Notes under the pieces: model-generated
The model's database searches: none
What the model was told of the DNA's origin: nothing
Seen by the model: only the letters and a program-made list of their open reading frames with translations
Assembly (NCBI RefSeq): GCF_032118995.1
Contig: NC_092665.1
Span: 14,466,012-14,530,011 of the forward strand
Source: Asterias amurensis
Taxonomy: Eukaryota; Echinodermata; Asteroidea; Forcipulatida; Asteriidae
Direction of reading: 5' to 3'
DNA length: 64,000 nt
Program-made: the position numbers and the translations under genes
Shown: positions 10,344 to 22,268 of the stretch, in pieces
Numbering within the stretch: the first letter of the stretch is position 1
How the letters are laid out: every line of letters starts with the position of its first letter

Positions 10344-13300
10344 TTAGTAATAGTGTTCAGCCCAAACACCAAGGTCCATCCTGGGGATAGCGGAGAGGTC
10401 CCGGCAGCTCACCCGGTGGTTGGAGAAATCATTCAGCAGGCAGCCCGTTCGGTTGGGATAACGGTAATATTTGCTGTACTCTACGAAAGACGTGTAGGGA
10501 TTCAAGCTCCTATATAAATTCAAGAGCAAGATTGTTCGATTATTTATTTGAGAAACTGAAATAATATCAGAGAAAGTGGAAATATTTAAATTTGTACATC
10601 AAAATTCAAAACTGCCACTATTGAAGTGCTTTTCAATGGTGACATTTTATTTATTATTCTTCCAAATCGATAGAAATTCAAGAGCAAGATTTTTCGATTA
10701 TTTATTTGAGAAAATGGAATATAATATTTAGAGAAAGACCACTGGAAATGTTTAAATTTGTACATCAAAATTGCCACTGTTGAAGTGCTTTTCAATGGTG
10801 ACATTTTATTTATTTTTCTTCAAAATCGATTCAAAAAAGGAATCCTTACAAAAAACAGGAAAACTTGTGGATGGAAATTCTGAAACAATGTTGATTTGGC
10901 GTTTCATAATGTGCAAAGTTGACCTCAATATTACATCTCTGGGCCCGATTTCATCTGCACGCAAAAAGCAGTTATAGCACAACAAAATTACGCTTACTGG
11001 CAGCGTGAACTATCATCATCAGCTTGTAGGAATGGAAATGGTTGAATCTCAGGCAAGTCATCAATGTTGTCACATAGCACCCGGGCCAAACTCGACCTTC
11101 GGATCTCATCTTGCTGGGCTGCGAAATAAAGACAACAGTTTATTAGCAAGTGGACGGTTAAGAACACCGGGCATGCACTGGTGTTTCTCATCAGCAGAGA
11201 GTGGGTTCGAATCCCGGTCTTTTTGTGGAGTCATTTTTTTGTTGCCTTCACACAATGGCCGACCGTGTTAGTTCGCAAGTAAAAAGAAAACCGTGCAATT
11301 TTGAGGCACGTTTTTGTTGATCATAGGATTCTACATTTGAATCATCTTTCTAACCATTTGCATTTCATAACAAACGGTTACCAACAGTGTAAAAAAGTCA
11401 TGGAAGAGTATGGGTTAGCTGTTTCTAGTTCAAGCAAGCACATTTTTGTAAGGGGAAAAGGTTATTGGTCAAAACTATATTAGGTCAACATTATTGTGAC
11501 TGGTTCTCATTTTGTCAAGCAGGTTGTTTGTTTTCAGCTTAACAGCTTTATGAAACTGTTTTTTTTTTTATTTTGCCAAAATTCTGGTCATACACATTCC
11601 ATGAGTTAATCAAACTGAACTTAGACCCTTACCATCAGTGAGAGCTTGCTGTCCACTCTTATTCTCGTACCAGAAACGATCACCGTACTTCAGGGATCTG
11701 AACTGCTTGCCGATCAGACACGCCAGGGTCGGCCCAACGAGGGCACCTGGCATCGGCGGCTCGGAGAAGAAACCGACGAAGGGATCAATGTCAAGGACGG
11801 TACTGAAAAGCATTTCAGAATGGTTGTTAAAGACAGTGGACACTATTAGTAATTTTCAAAGGCCAGTCTTCTCACTTGGTGTATCTCATCATATCCATAA
11901 AATAACAAACCTGTGAACATTTGAGCTCAATCGGTCGTCGAAGTTGCAAGATAACAATGAAAGAAAAAACACCCTTGTCAAATGGAGTTGTGTGTTTCAG
12001 ATGCTTGATTTCGAGACCTCAAACTCTAAACTTGAGGTCTCGAAATCAAATTCGTTGAAAATTACTTCTTTCTCGAAAACTACTCCACTTTAGAGTGAGC
12101 CGTTTCTCACAATGTTTTATACTACCAACCTCTCCCCATTACTCATTACCAAGTGAGGTTTTATGCTGATAATTATTTTGAGTAATTACCAATAGTGTCC
12201 ACTGCCTTTAAATAATAAATAAGTATTTGAAGAAGACCAGGGTCAAATGTCATAGAGCTGCTTAAAGGAACATTACAGAATTGGTAAGATAAAACTCGTC
12301 TAGGATAACAGATTTGCATAAAACTTGCACGGTCTATTGATGATGGTAGTAGAAAATATCCCTTGAAATATATATTTTTAAATCAATGTCATGCAAAATG
12401 TACAATCGTTTTTTAAACTTTTTTCTCGTGACCCAGATCGCCGATCGACCATAAATAATTTTGTAATGTGAAACTGGGCCCAGGATCAAGATAAGACTGT
12501 AGGCCTATAAAGGCATATTGTTGGACAAGTTTTCATACGATAAAATGTTTGGAATATACAGGGTTTTTCCTTTCAGACAAATCAAGGTGGTTAGCTGAGT
12601 ATATTCGAAATGAAGAAATTGTCACACAAAAAGAAATGTTTTTTTTTTAGGAGGACTAAAAGTTCAGTACCTGTAAATTGTCCTGAGGCGTTGGGCAGTC
12701 TTGTCTCCCACGACTGCGGTCAGTTCTTGCCAACTACGTACCTGACTTAAACCACAAACGTCCTCCCTGAAAACTGTGTATCCAGGTAGACCATGATCGC
12801 GTCCTCTTTGGATGTTGAGAGAAACCAAATCGAGCCCAAACCTTCACGGAGAAAAATTATTTAGATTTCATTTTCATGATAACAAAACATGGACCAGGGG
12901 CCGTTTTCACAAAGAGCTAAGATTTAACTTAACTTGCAAATCAATCGTAGTTGCTAGCGACGTCATAATTCACATCACTATGGTAATACTGATGAATTGT
13001 ATTGCTTTGTGAAATCATGGTGAAATCGAGCCCGTAACTTCAAGAAATAGAAATGACAGGATAAGGGCTCAGTGATGCACGATTCAAGCAAAATTTAGTG
13101 AACAGTAGAGTGTTACAAACGGAACAGGAGTTCACAACGGTTCAGTAAGTTCTGGTGTTATAGTCTATATAGGGATCCCGTCATTTCTCAGATGTAAGTG
13201 TTTTGCTGTGTTGCCAATAAATTATTCTATGCATCTTGTTTAAATTAATATTTCAAAGCCACCACGGGAACCACATTTCTGTACATCGGAACACATAACA

Positions 13301-16300
13301 GCTATCATTCGCTCTCTTCATTGGAAGTTCCACTTCACGAACGCATCCACTTCAAAATTCATCTTCTTATGTATAGAGTTGTTCATAATTTTGCCCCTGT
13401 ATATCTCCAAGACCTGAAAGCCCTTCGTTCTTCTTAACTTTCATCAGCTACCCCGACGCCTTCGCTCTTCTTTAATCGCTCAATTCCAGCTTTCCCGGGA
13501 CCCCGCACATGTCACGCTTTGATCGCGCATTTTCAGTCATAGCTCCAACACTTCGGAACAAGAACCACCCACATTCAAGCAGCTCCTTCATTGGACACTT
13601 TTAAAACATTACTTAAAACCCATCTGTTTTGTCAATCTGGTTATAGCGCTTAGAAACTTCCGTATTTAGCGCTCTACAATTATTAACACTTACCCCTTTT
13701 CCGGGTCTTCAAAAAGATGATCAGTAAGAGCAGGTGAGAATGCTCCATCTACGATGTAAAGAGGTTGCACCAGCATCCCTCGAAGAATCGACCCTACTCC
13801 TCCTTCTTCAACATTGTACAAGTGTGTCGCATTGAAGAAAGCCTCCCTCGTCTTGATATCACTGAAGACTCTCTGGAACTCGTTATCTACTCTCCAGATA
13901 GTCGTGGGTATCTGGCTGTGACCCAGTCGAAACACCGCCGTGGCAAAGCCGTTCCGGACGGTCGCATCAACCCTGGTGCGGTACAGATACTCATCTAAGT
14001 CCACCCGGTTCACATCCAGCCTGTACCTCCTCATGTACCTTTGGCCAATCAGGAGAGGCAGGTACTCGTTGTAAACGATATGCTGCCACTCGGCACCGAC
14101 GATCTTACGCGTTTCGTCGAACACCCTGTTCCCGTCCCAGTGCGGGTTGACGCCGGAGAGCTCCCGGGCGATGCGGTTGTGCTCTCGCAGCCACACGGTA
14201 TGAAGCGCCGTGAGTCCAACCTGTTCAGCCGCCCTGTTGTCCCCGGCCAGACCGCACGATACCTTGCCGTTCCGTCCAGCGCAACTTCGAAGATTATTGT
14301 CAGGTGGAAGGAGTCCTTTTCCACCGGGGATGGGATTTGGTGTGACACGCATGAGACCCTGGGGATCTAGACAAGAACACAGTCACACTTTTTTTGGGAA
14401 ACGCCAAGGAGGTGCGTGTTCTTCTTAAACAAGTTTTGAGTTTAAATGAGCAGGGTGTGTGAGAGTTACGAAACACAACTCTAACTTCACTGGGGCTAAG
14501 TGCGAATCGTACGAAAATTTATACTATGGCATTCGTGAGCCTCCCTATTCACATACCGAAGGATACAGGCAAGAATGTGGACAGGTGGAGTATAAGGCCT
14601 GGTTTCACGAGAGACACACTATGGCCTTCTCGAAACTTTGGCTATAGGGCTCCGAACCTCAATCCGCTTGTAATACAAGCACCAGACCGAACGCACACAT
14701 TTTCACAATTTTGGACGGAGCCTGATGAGCCAGTGCCCAAAAAGCAAAAGCCGTGGTTTCGAAAAGGGTACTGACCGAGTTTTGAGAGTGTGCACTCGCA
14801 AGGCAAAGAAACCATCACCAGACAAGCGTTTCAGCTGGTGACCCTGAAGGGACATTGAACATATATATTTACGTAAATATTCACGTAAATATATATGTTT
14901 AATGTCCCTTCAGGGCCACCATACGTTACAGCTGGGGGACTCCCACACCAATATAACACTTACCACATCTACTTATGCCAGTTTGGGAAAGCTAAAACTC
15001 AGGCATTGCAAAGGGTGCTTCCATGCGAGTGGTTGTCTATTACGATCGCATTTTTATCGTGACAACTAACTCTGTGTTTCATAAAGGAACATTTTTTGTC
15101 GCATTTGTGCTGGAGCCTGTCTATATCTTTTTTTAGACAGAATACAGAAATGTAGCCTAGTGGTAAACAAAAAATTTGAATCAACATTGCAATTCCCGTA
15201 GGTCTGTAGCAAGCTTCTTTCTACGGATAGTTTCATGGTAAAAAATATGCCACTTTCCGCCCTCTGGTCCCTCCTTGATAACAAAAAACCCACACACAAT
15301 CCACTACAGAAAAGTGTGCCCTCCTACCTCCAGTTATCCTAAGGCTGTTCACCTTAGAAAGACTCGACCCATAGATGAATGAAGCATCTAGGTACGCAGT
15401 GATGATGTTGGGCTGGTCGTACGCCCACGGTTGGTAGCCGTGCAATGCCGGTGCCGCCACGGACCTCACAAACTCGATACAGTCCTGATTGGGGAATACA
15501 GGATCTCCTTCTGTGATTGGAATCGGCAAACAGATGTGAGATGTCTGGCATCCGGTACATGTATCTAAAACAGTAAAAAGGTGTATGTTAAAAGGGATGA
15601 AGTTATCTCTTGTGAGCTGCCGTTTCACCTCGGACCGTGGCTTGAATCCTGCCCGGCCCAGCGCTAGGATACGGTTTTCAGTCCCTAAATTACATAAGGC
15701 AAAGGAGTTGCCTAACAGTTTTTTTCTCCCATATCCTCTGAAAAGTGTCTTGCTTGCCTTCACATGGAAGTGTTTCATCATGTGATCTTCAGGCATTGGG
15801 GTTAGGCTCCTACTACAGTATACTGATGGAATTGCTTTTGGTAAAAGTTTGGTTTTATTACCCGTATAAGATTATTACAGCACAACAATCATTGGCATTA
15901 AAGAGCAGCTATAAGTGTGAAAGCACTTTAGGATGCTGAGATGTTCTTGCTACTCACCAGATTCTACAGGTACTTGGTCAGTGTCATGGATAAGAAGCTG
16001 GCCAAAGTGAACCATGAGGGCGGCATAACCATTGGCAATCAGATCATCACTGTCTTCTGTGACTTGCCTGGAGATTGCTCTTGCACTTGGCAGCTCCTGT
16101 CCCGTGGTTGACTTTCGTGGAGCTTTTTTGCCTGGGGAAAAAATAATGTACATGTACATTCAAAATGTTATCAAACGGAAGTGCATAACTGTGGGTTTAT
16201 CGTGTACGTACACGATAAGTATAAGTGTGGGTCTATTATGTACGTACACGATACATTTGGAGTAATTATGTACGTACACAATAAGTTTTGGACTTATTGT

Positions 16301-18231
16301 GTACGTACACGTTATCATGTGCGTACACGTTATCATGTACGTACACATTATCATGTACGTACAGGTTATTGTGTACGTACACGATCGTTTTGATTCATCG
16401 TGTTCGTACACGAAAATTTAAGAAATATTTTTGTATTCATTTGGCGGCGTATTATCGATTCACAAAGTCGACAATCAAATTTATTTTGCAAAAAAATGAC
16501 ATTACGTAATCCTCACCATCACTGTAGGCGGATAGGGTGTATCTCCTTAGCGGAAGATTAACCATCCCCCATTCGGGGCGACGTTGATTGTTGCAGCTAC
16601 CGTCGAAGGTTCGGTGCTGACTCGTTGTGTCGTCACAGGTGATTCCGCCATAGACTAGCTCAAGTCGTTCGAGTATTCTGTTTATCAGTGTGTTTGCCGT
16701 TTCTGGGTCGAGGCTAAAAATGCAAATGCTTAAGTTAGGAGATTTTGGTCGTGGTGGGAAAGTCATCAAATAAGAGGGTTGAACTTGTTTAAAAGTTGTG
16801 TAGTACCATCGCAAACAAAATAATCTGCCACTCACAGGACGCATGCCCTTAAATTATGAAATTAACTCAAATATCTGGAAAGCTTGTGTGTGGGCCTTTT
16901 TCAGTATGAATTACTTTGTTGTGTCACTTTCCATTGCAAATATATATTTTCAACCTAATAACGATGCTATCATATTATTTTAAACACGACGAGCATGCTA
17001 AACTGCAACAAAATTAGGCAAACACATTGTTAGTTAGGCCTACTCATGAATAAAATCCGTCTGGTCACTCGCAAGAAATCTGAGCAATCTTTTGCGGCCA
17101 ATCGAAGAGATGATGACACTCCTGAACTGTCTCAAGACATCAAGGGGATACCTCGTAAAGGATACATCGCCATCAACTCTTTCTGGAAAAACAAACCATA
17201 GTAAATTATAAGTAATTTATTTGCAACCTCTTTGTGTTATTTTTATTTTGGAAAGCTTACAATAGTTTGTTAAAATGCACATCACAACCAGACATACAAA
17301 ATAAATAACAAACATGTCAACATGATAGCGTGGGCTTGGTTCTTGAAAAGGGGTTGACATGGTTGAATACATAACATATAGCCTTTATTCAAGGCGCTCG
17401 CAATTTTCCAGATAGTATACAACACCTATAATATGCGCTGTTTGTCCTGCAGGAAGACGTGGCAACGGTGGGATGAAGAAACAGAAGTGGGGACAAATTG
17501 TTAATTTATAGGTAATAATAATATGCTCACGTACACACCATCTGAAAGTATAATAGTCGTTTGCAATTCCAGTTGTTTCCAGTCAGCACTGTCAATTAGA
17601 CCCTCTAGGTGAACAAGCAGCTCTGTGTCATTGGTTGATGCATAGCATGACGTCACCAGTAACATGGCCAATAAGAGCACCCTAAGATGGCAAAAATTAA
17701 CAGAGTAGAGATACTATGTGTGTCACATCAATGGATTGTCTTTCATACATAGAAATGCTCATGTTGGGGTTTCCCCCCTATACTTTTTATCGTCAGTGCA
17801 AACAGATAAAGGGGACGGGATCTACGCTTCCGGAACCGTTTCATATCTTCCAATGTTCTAATATTGAGTTTAATTAGGTAATAGTTTACGGTCTTGTCAG
17901 CTAACGCGCTACTTTTTAGTGTTTTTTGTTCATTTATTTGTGGATAAATTGTTAGCTTTTTGGTTTACAGGCATAAAATTTGGAACGTAACTTTATTGAG
18001 TACAAAGGCTGACCCATTCGTACACCAGGAACGACAAGGAGACCCGGAGGCCAAGGCATCTGTTGCCCTTGTCTTGGCCTTGCTGCCCCTTTAAATGGCC
18101 TCGCCCTTAGACTGAACATTACTGTACGGAAATCAGACTAATACGCCTAAAGTAGGAATAATAAAATATACTATAAACAATAGAAGAAATAGTTGTTTTA
18201 CTTACATGTTTTTGTCCGATTCTTCACGCAT
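10344..18231 (-). CDS. Secreted animal haem peroxidase, 738 residues
   Basis: Eleven exons, all in phase: 18231-18206, 17681-17539, 17182-17044, 16713-16517, 16131-15958, 15564-15328, 14366-13694, 12841-12671, 11802-11633, 11118-10998, 10509-10344. The start ATG opens an 8-residue exon; exon 2 then supplies a hydrophobic run (VLLLAMLLVTSCYA) that reads as a signal peptide, so the product is probably secreted or lysosomal. Peroxidase landmarks in order are FGQLLIHDTD (distal His), TCTGC, a TAYLDASFIYGSS calcium loop, RAAEQVGLTALHTVWLREHN (catalytic Arg and haem-linked Glu), FRLGHS (proximal His) and LNIQRGRDHGLP. It belongs with the myeloperoxidase/ovoperoxidase/peroxidasin catalytic domain, but without peroxidasin's LRR and Ig domains. 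The Asp that normally precedes the distal His is Ile. The exact subfamily is uncertain. Confidence 0.93.
11255..11392. repeat. Half copy of TTAA family B element
   Basis: Reads atggccgaccgtgttagttc, then ttgatcataggattctac and ataacaaacggtta, matching one arm of the 25966-26355 element and stopping before the terminus. It sits in the peroxidase intron between exons 9 and 10, next to a B-box-like sequence (GGTTCGAATCC at 11204-11214). Confidence 0.65.
11827..12211. repeat. TTAA family A element in peroxidase intron 8
   Basis: TTAA at both ends, with termini agacagtggacactatta and taccaatagtgtccactgcc. The central palindrome is gagacctcaaactctaaact / cttgaggtctcgaaatc. Nearly full length (about 385 bp). 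Confidence 0.85.
12896..13027. repeat. Short inverted-repeat element
   Basis: Starts gccgttttcacaaagagcta and ends tgctttgtgaaatcatgg, with imperfectly complementary arms around ttgctagcgacgtcat. It resembles the longer 35641-35816 element in its cacaaagagtta ends. Lies in the peroxidase intron before exon 8. Confidence 0.5.
13256..13680 (+). mobile_element. LINE 3' fragment (CR1/L2-like), degraded
   Basis: Conceptual plus-strand translation gives HSLSSLEVPLHERIHFKIHL followed by a YRVVHNFAPVYLQDL-like run. This is the usual end of a CR1/L2-type reverse transcriptase (LHWLPV..RI.FK....YK.LN..AP.YL..L). It is interrupted by stops and lacks the catalytic part. It lies antisense inside the peroxidase gene between exons 7 and 8, so it was inserted into the intron. 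Confidence 0.7.
14836..14921. repeat. Hairpin, about 85 bp
   Basis: The left arm tggtgaccctgaagggacat and right arm atgtcccttcagggccacca are complementary with single mismatches. The middle is an AT-rich palindrome (ttacgtaaatattcacgtaa). It is a small foldback in the peroxidase intron between exons 6 and 7. Confidence 0.75.
16202..16411. repeat. Array of nine GTGTACGTACAC-type palindromes
   Basis: Twelve-base near-palindromic cores begin at 16202, 16238, 16268, 16299, 16317, 16335, 16353, 16371 and 16400. The invariant centre is close to TGTACGTACA (one copy GCGTAC, one TTCGTAC). The last base of copy seven differs. Five consecutive cores are exactly 18 bp apart, separated by short AT-rich links such as ttatc; the outer ones are 29-36 bp apart. 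It lies in the peroxidase intron between exons 4 and 5. It may be an expanded minisatellite or a cluster of protein-binding sites. Confidence 0.85.
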
Positions 18232-18765
18232 TATGTTCTCGTGTTACCCGTAACGATGAGGTTAGAATCAATCTGTAACTTGAACACACGATGAAACCCA
18301 CACGCCCACGACAAAGCCTTCAAACCTGATGACGAGGCACCAACACGTGATCTTCGCCACCCAATAAAGTTGCTAGTGTTTTAAACAACATTTTAACGAC
18401 ACGTGTATTTTTTAAACACCGTATGGTCATCCACCCGCGCAATATGGGATCCCCTTCAAGTGGTTTTCTTTGGCATGAAAGAACAATTTGTTTGAGTCTG
18501 TTTTCTTTTAACTCGTTAATGGTACTTCCACGAAGGTCAAAATTGTAACCGTTTTGGCCACTTGTATAGCGAGGCGCAAAAAGGTAGAGTGAGCCCCATT
18601 GTAAAGTGTGAGAGGTCGACAAACTTGTGTCTAAATGATGGCTGATGATGTAGATTATTGATGCAAACGCACAGATCAAAATTTTGGTTAATGTTCGAAA
18701 TTATCCTGTGTAGTTTTTATTAATTCATACACTCATCTTCAAATTAAACGTATATCAAACTTGCC

Positions 18766-19012
18766 TTAAAGGGAAGGTATGCGTCTGGTAATAGTTCCTA
18801 CAAAAAATGGCAATAAATCCTTATTGGTCAGAATGATGGGGAAGTATTCCTCCATGGTAAGAAGTACAGCAGCTTTCGATAGTTTAAAGCATTTTGAGAA
18901 TGATTTATCTTTTCAGAAATGTTGTTATAGAAAAAGATCTCAGTTGTTATCCCCAAAATTTGACAGATTGTGCATCCCCACCTACAGAATATTGTTCGAT
19001 CCTGCGTGGACA
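18766..19012. repeat. Left end of a TTAA-flanked element (family E)
   Basis: Begins TTAA then AGGGAAGGTATGCGTCTGG. The terminus resembles that of 34224-34601 (AGGGAAGGTACACGTTTGG), but the interior is different (aaatggcaataaatcc, cctccatggtaagaagtaca). No matching right terminus was found, so it is truncated or followed by another insertion. Confidence 0.5.
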
Positions 19013-20582
19013 TGGGGGAGGGGGGGGGGGGGGGGGGTGTTAGTGCTTTCTGCTATACCGGTCAGGCTTCGGACTGATGATACCCAAGCCTACATCCGTA
19101 TGGACTGTTTCAGCCCTACGAGTAGGTGGCAACGGCCTCTGGGAACAAAAATAATTGTAGCCCACACCTTGAAGTGGCCTTCAGGCCTTGTGAGTCTGGC
19201 AACTTGCATAAAAAAAGGAAGGGGAAAAAAAAACGCTCTGAATTTTCGGCGATTTAAAAAAAAAAAACGCGACTTTTTTGAAGTGAAATGTTCACAGTTA
19301 GTTCTCTTATATATATCTCCCTTTATGCATGATTAAAATAACCGAACGGTTAAAAAAACCAAAGGTATAGATGATGTGACCTGTGACATCACATCTTTAT
19401 AAAAGAGCCACAGAGCCTAAATTTCCTGCAGGCACTATTTGTACAAAGACTAATGGAAGAAAACATGAAATCTTATATTTTATGGAGATTGCACTGTCTA
19501 ATTATCAACTTTTGATATGGTGAAAGGGGGTACATCTCAAAACTTGTCCAGCTTTTACTTTCATAGCTCTTGGATTTATATGGAAATTATGACACAAAAC
19601 GTCTAATAGGACCAGTGCAGTATTGTATTGCCTGTCAGACTAGCTCAAGAATACACAAGGTCACACTTTTTGTAAGCAAAGTTCACATGGTCTATACGAT
19701 TCCTTTAAAATTAAACAGATCACTATTGATTTATGTGTGTATTTCTATTAGAAATTCGTTTTTATTGTACAACTATCACAATAACGACTGTACAAAAATA
19801 CCATACTTGACGAGTGAAATAATGTAGTTGTCAAATGTTGCGGTCAACTTAGGGCAAGACAACAAATGCAACCGTAGTTTTTATAGTGCGATTTTTTTTT
19901 GAAAACCATACTTTGAAAAATTGAGGTACATTACATGTAGAGTGGTATAATACAACGACTATAAAACAGTTAAAGTAACACGTTGCCTTGGATCGGTCGA
20001 GTTGGTCATTGATTGTAAAATCGTTTGTTACAAAATGCTAACCGCATTGCTGGATTGGGTGACGATTTAATGATATGCATTACTCATACTCCGGTTTACA
20101 AGTCATCACATATTAGCTCATCAATATTCATGTCAGCTAGTGAATATGCATTAAAAACAAAGCTACAGGGTTTCTCTGTGACACAGACCATAGGAGTCTT
20201 GGACCATAGGGTTTTCCGAACATAGCCGTGTAACTGTAACACCCACATCACATTTTACTCTTTCCTCATTGCAATGTTTCAAACAGTACACATAGGTACT
20301 TCAGCAAAACAAATATATATAACACAAAATAGGAAGAGCATACAAAATAGCTTAAAGAATTTCAAATTCACATAATGATACAGGAAGGCCAGTATTTATA
20401 CAAATAATTTGAACAGTCCTGGGACGAAAACAAGTTTAAATTCACATTAGTTTCTCATGATTTGTTTCTATAAAGATGATAATTATTTACATTGTCACCA
20501 AATTAATAAACAAACATACAAAATCGAAAATGTAACTATTATCTGGAGCGATTATCTTGATGGCTTGAGAGGGAAGTGGACA

Positions 20583-20752
20583 GGGCCCAGTGCCATACAG
20601 CTGTTCAGCAAAAAAATACTGCTCAACAGTAATTTCTCTGCTAAACAAATTTGTCTGTGTAATGTTATCTTGTAACCTGTCTCTGTTTAATAAGCAATAC
20701 TTGTCTTTGTTTAGCAAGTTTTTGTGCTTACAGGCTTTGTGAAATTGGGCCC
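20583..20752. repeat. GGGCCC-ended palindromic element
   Basis: Starts gggcccagtgccatacagct and ends gctttgtgaaattgggccc. The inside shows the family vocabulary (tgctcaacagtaatttctct, ttagcaagtttttgtgctta). About 170 bp. Confidence 0.8.
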
Positions 20753-21157
20753 TAGTCTTTTATATCAATACACATCCAACATCGTAATGTTAGCACAACT
20801 AACAGGATGAAAAGAAAATTATGAACAACAAAATTCAAATTTGGGAATAATGTAATAAAACCCGAGTTTTCTTGCAGAAATTTGTTTGTGTGCATAATTA
20901 ATATGAAAAACGAAAATGCAATAACAGATGTCAAATTTGCACCCAAGTATATATGCCTGTGATTTTTCCACACTAATTGGGAAAGTATTGAGTATACAGT
21001 GTCTACACACATCGGTGTAAAAGGGTCAAACCAAATGATCTAAATATGCACCCTCTGACTTTCTAGAGGTCTGGTATCAGCAATCCAATGGGACATTGGA
21101 AGCCGTTTCATCCATTGCCTCCTGGCCCCTGATCATTGTCTTCGTGCTATTTGAATA

Positions 21158-21375
21158 GACCCTTCCCATGAAATATGTAAATTGCACATAGCGCTTGCGC
21201 ACTAACGTTTTGGTTGGCAAAACGAGGGAACATCGTGCTGTTTTGTACACGGCTAATGGGTGCGTGACGCAGACGCGATTGCGCGTCTGCTTAGTACACA
21301 ACTCTATGGTGTTTGCCAACCAACAGGGTCTGTACGCATGCGTGAATGTAATTAGCATATTTCATGGGAAGGGTC
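21158..21375. repeat. Inverted-repeat element, 218 bp
   Basis: Arms gacccttcccatgaaatatg and catatttcatgggaagggtc are exact complements. Inner complementary segments include ttggttggcaaa / tttgccaaccaa and cagacgcgattgcgcgtctg. MITE-like; no coding capacity. Confidence 0.8.
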
Positions 21376-21764
21376 CATTCCTCTGACATACTTTATAAAA
21401 TTTCCCTCATAAAGGCGCCGTTTTCGTACAACAGAAAACTGCCTTGCCTTTATTCTGGAATGAAGCGTCAATCCTGCAGGAATATGAAACGCTTAGACAA
21501 CAAACTCTGTTGTCTATGTAAAACCCATTTCAGACAGGCGCTCCAGAGTCGCGCCGACCCAAATTCTGAATTAAGTACATGAAAAGTTGTCTGAAACAGT
21601 TAGGAGCGACTGGACGCACTAGAAGTTGAAAGATCAATTGTTGCAGTCTTTCGGAATGACTCTGGAGCACCTTGGTTTCAGACTATGATCTTGTCATGAT
21701 CCGAACCAATGTTAAGCTCAGCTGTCCAAAACCAAAATTTATTTGGGTCTACCTAGAGTCGCTC

Positions 21765-22148
21765 TTAAAGGCAGTGGACACTATCGGTAATTGTCAAAGA
21801 CCAGTCTTCTCACTTGGTTTATCTCAACATATGCATAAAATAACAAACCTGTGAAAATTTGAGCTCAATCGGTCATCGAACTTGCGAGATAATAATGAAA
21901 GAAAAAATACCCTTGTCACACGAAGTTGTGTGCGGTTAGATAGTTGATTTCGAGACCTCAAGTTCTAAACATGAGGTCTCAAAATCAAATTCGGAAAATT
22001 ACTTCTTTCTCTAAAACTATGGCACTTCAGTGGGAGCCATTTCTCACAATGTTTTATACTATCAACTTCTCCCCATTACTCGTCACCAAGAAAGGTTTTA
22101 CGCTAATAATTATTTTGAATAATTACCAATAGTGTCCACTGCCTTTAA
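21765..22148. repeat. TTAA family A element, full copy
   Basis: TTAA at both ends, termini AGGCAGTGGACACTATCGG and accaatagtgtccactgcct. It carries the central gagacctcaagttct / gaggtctcaaaatc palindrome. It lies about 120 bp past the POM121 stop codon, in its downstream flank. Confidence 0.85.
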
Positions 22149-22268
22149 TCTATTTGGTTCGGGGCAACTCTGGTGTGCCTGACTGAAACAGTGTACCCCC
22201 CTCCCCCCCCCCCCCCCCCAGTTACAGTAGCAGGTTTATACAATATCTACAACGGTCACTGTGCATCC

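Larger units (their letters stand above)
18232..22268. other. Intergenic region between peroxidase and POM121
   Basis: Holds the presumed peroxidase promoter, then only repeats: a TTAA-ended partial element (18766-19012), a poly-G run (19017-19037), a family B scrap near 19971-20020, a GGGCCC palindrome (20583-20752), a SINE tail (about 20930-21030), an inverted-repeat element (21158-21375), a family A copy (21765-22148) and a poly-C run (22203-22219). No exon recognised. Confidence 0.6.

Noticed and set aside
16160-16411. Frames rich in TYTI/YVHD repeats on both strands
   Set aside because: They only translate the GTGTACGTACAC array; the palindromic DNA repeat explains them.
19017-19037. 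Poly-G run as a regulatory G-quadruplex
   Set aside because: Homopolymer runs of this sort occur several times here (610, 22203, 36474, 38850) without relation to gene starts.
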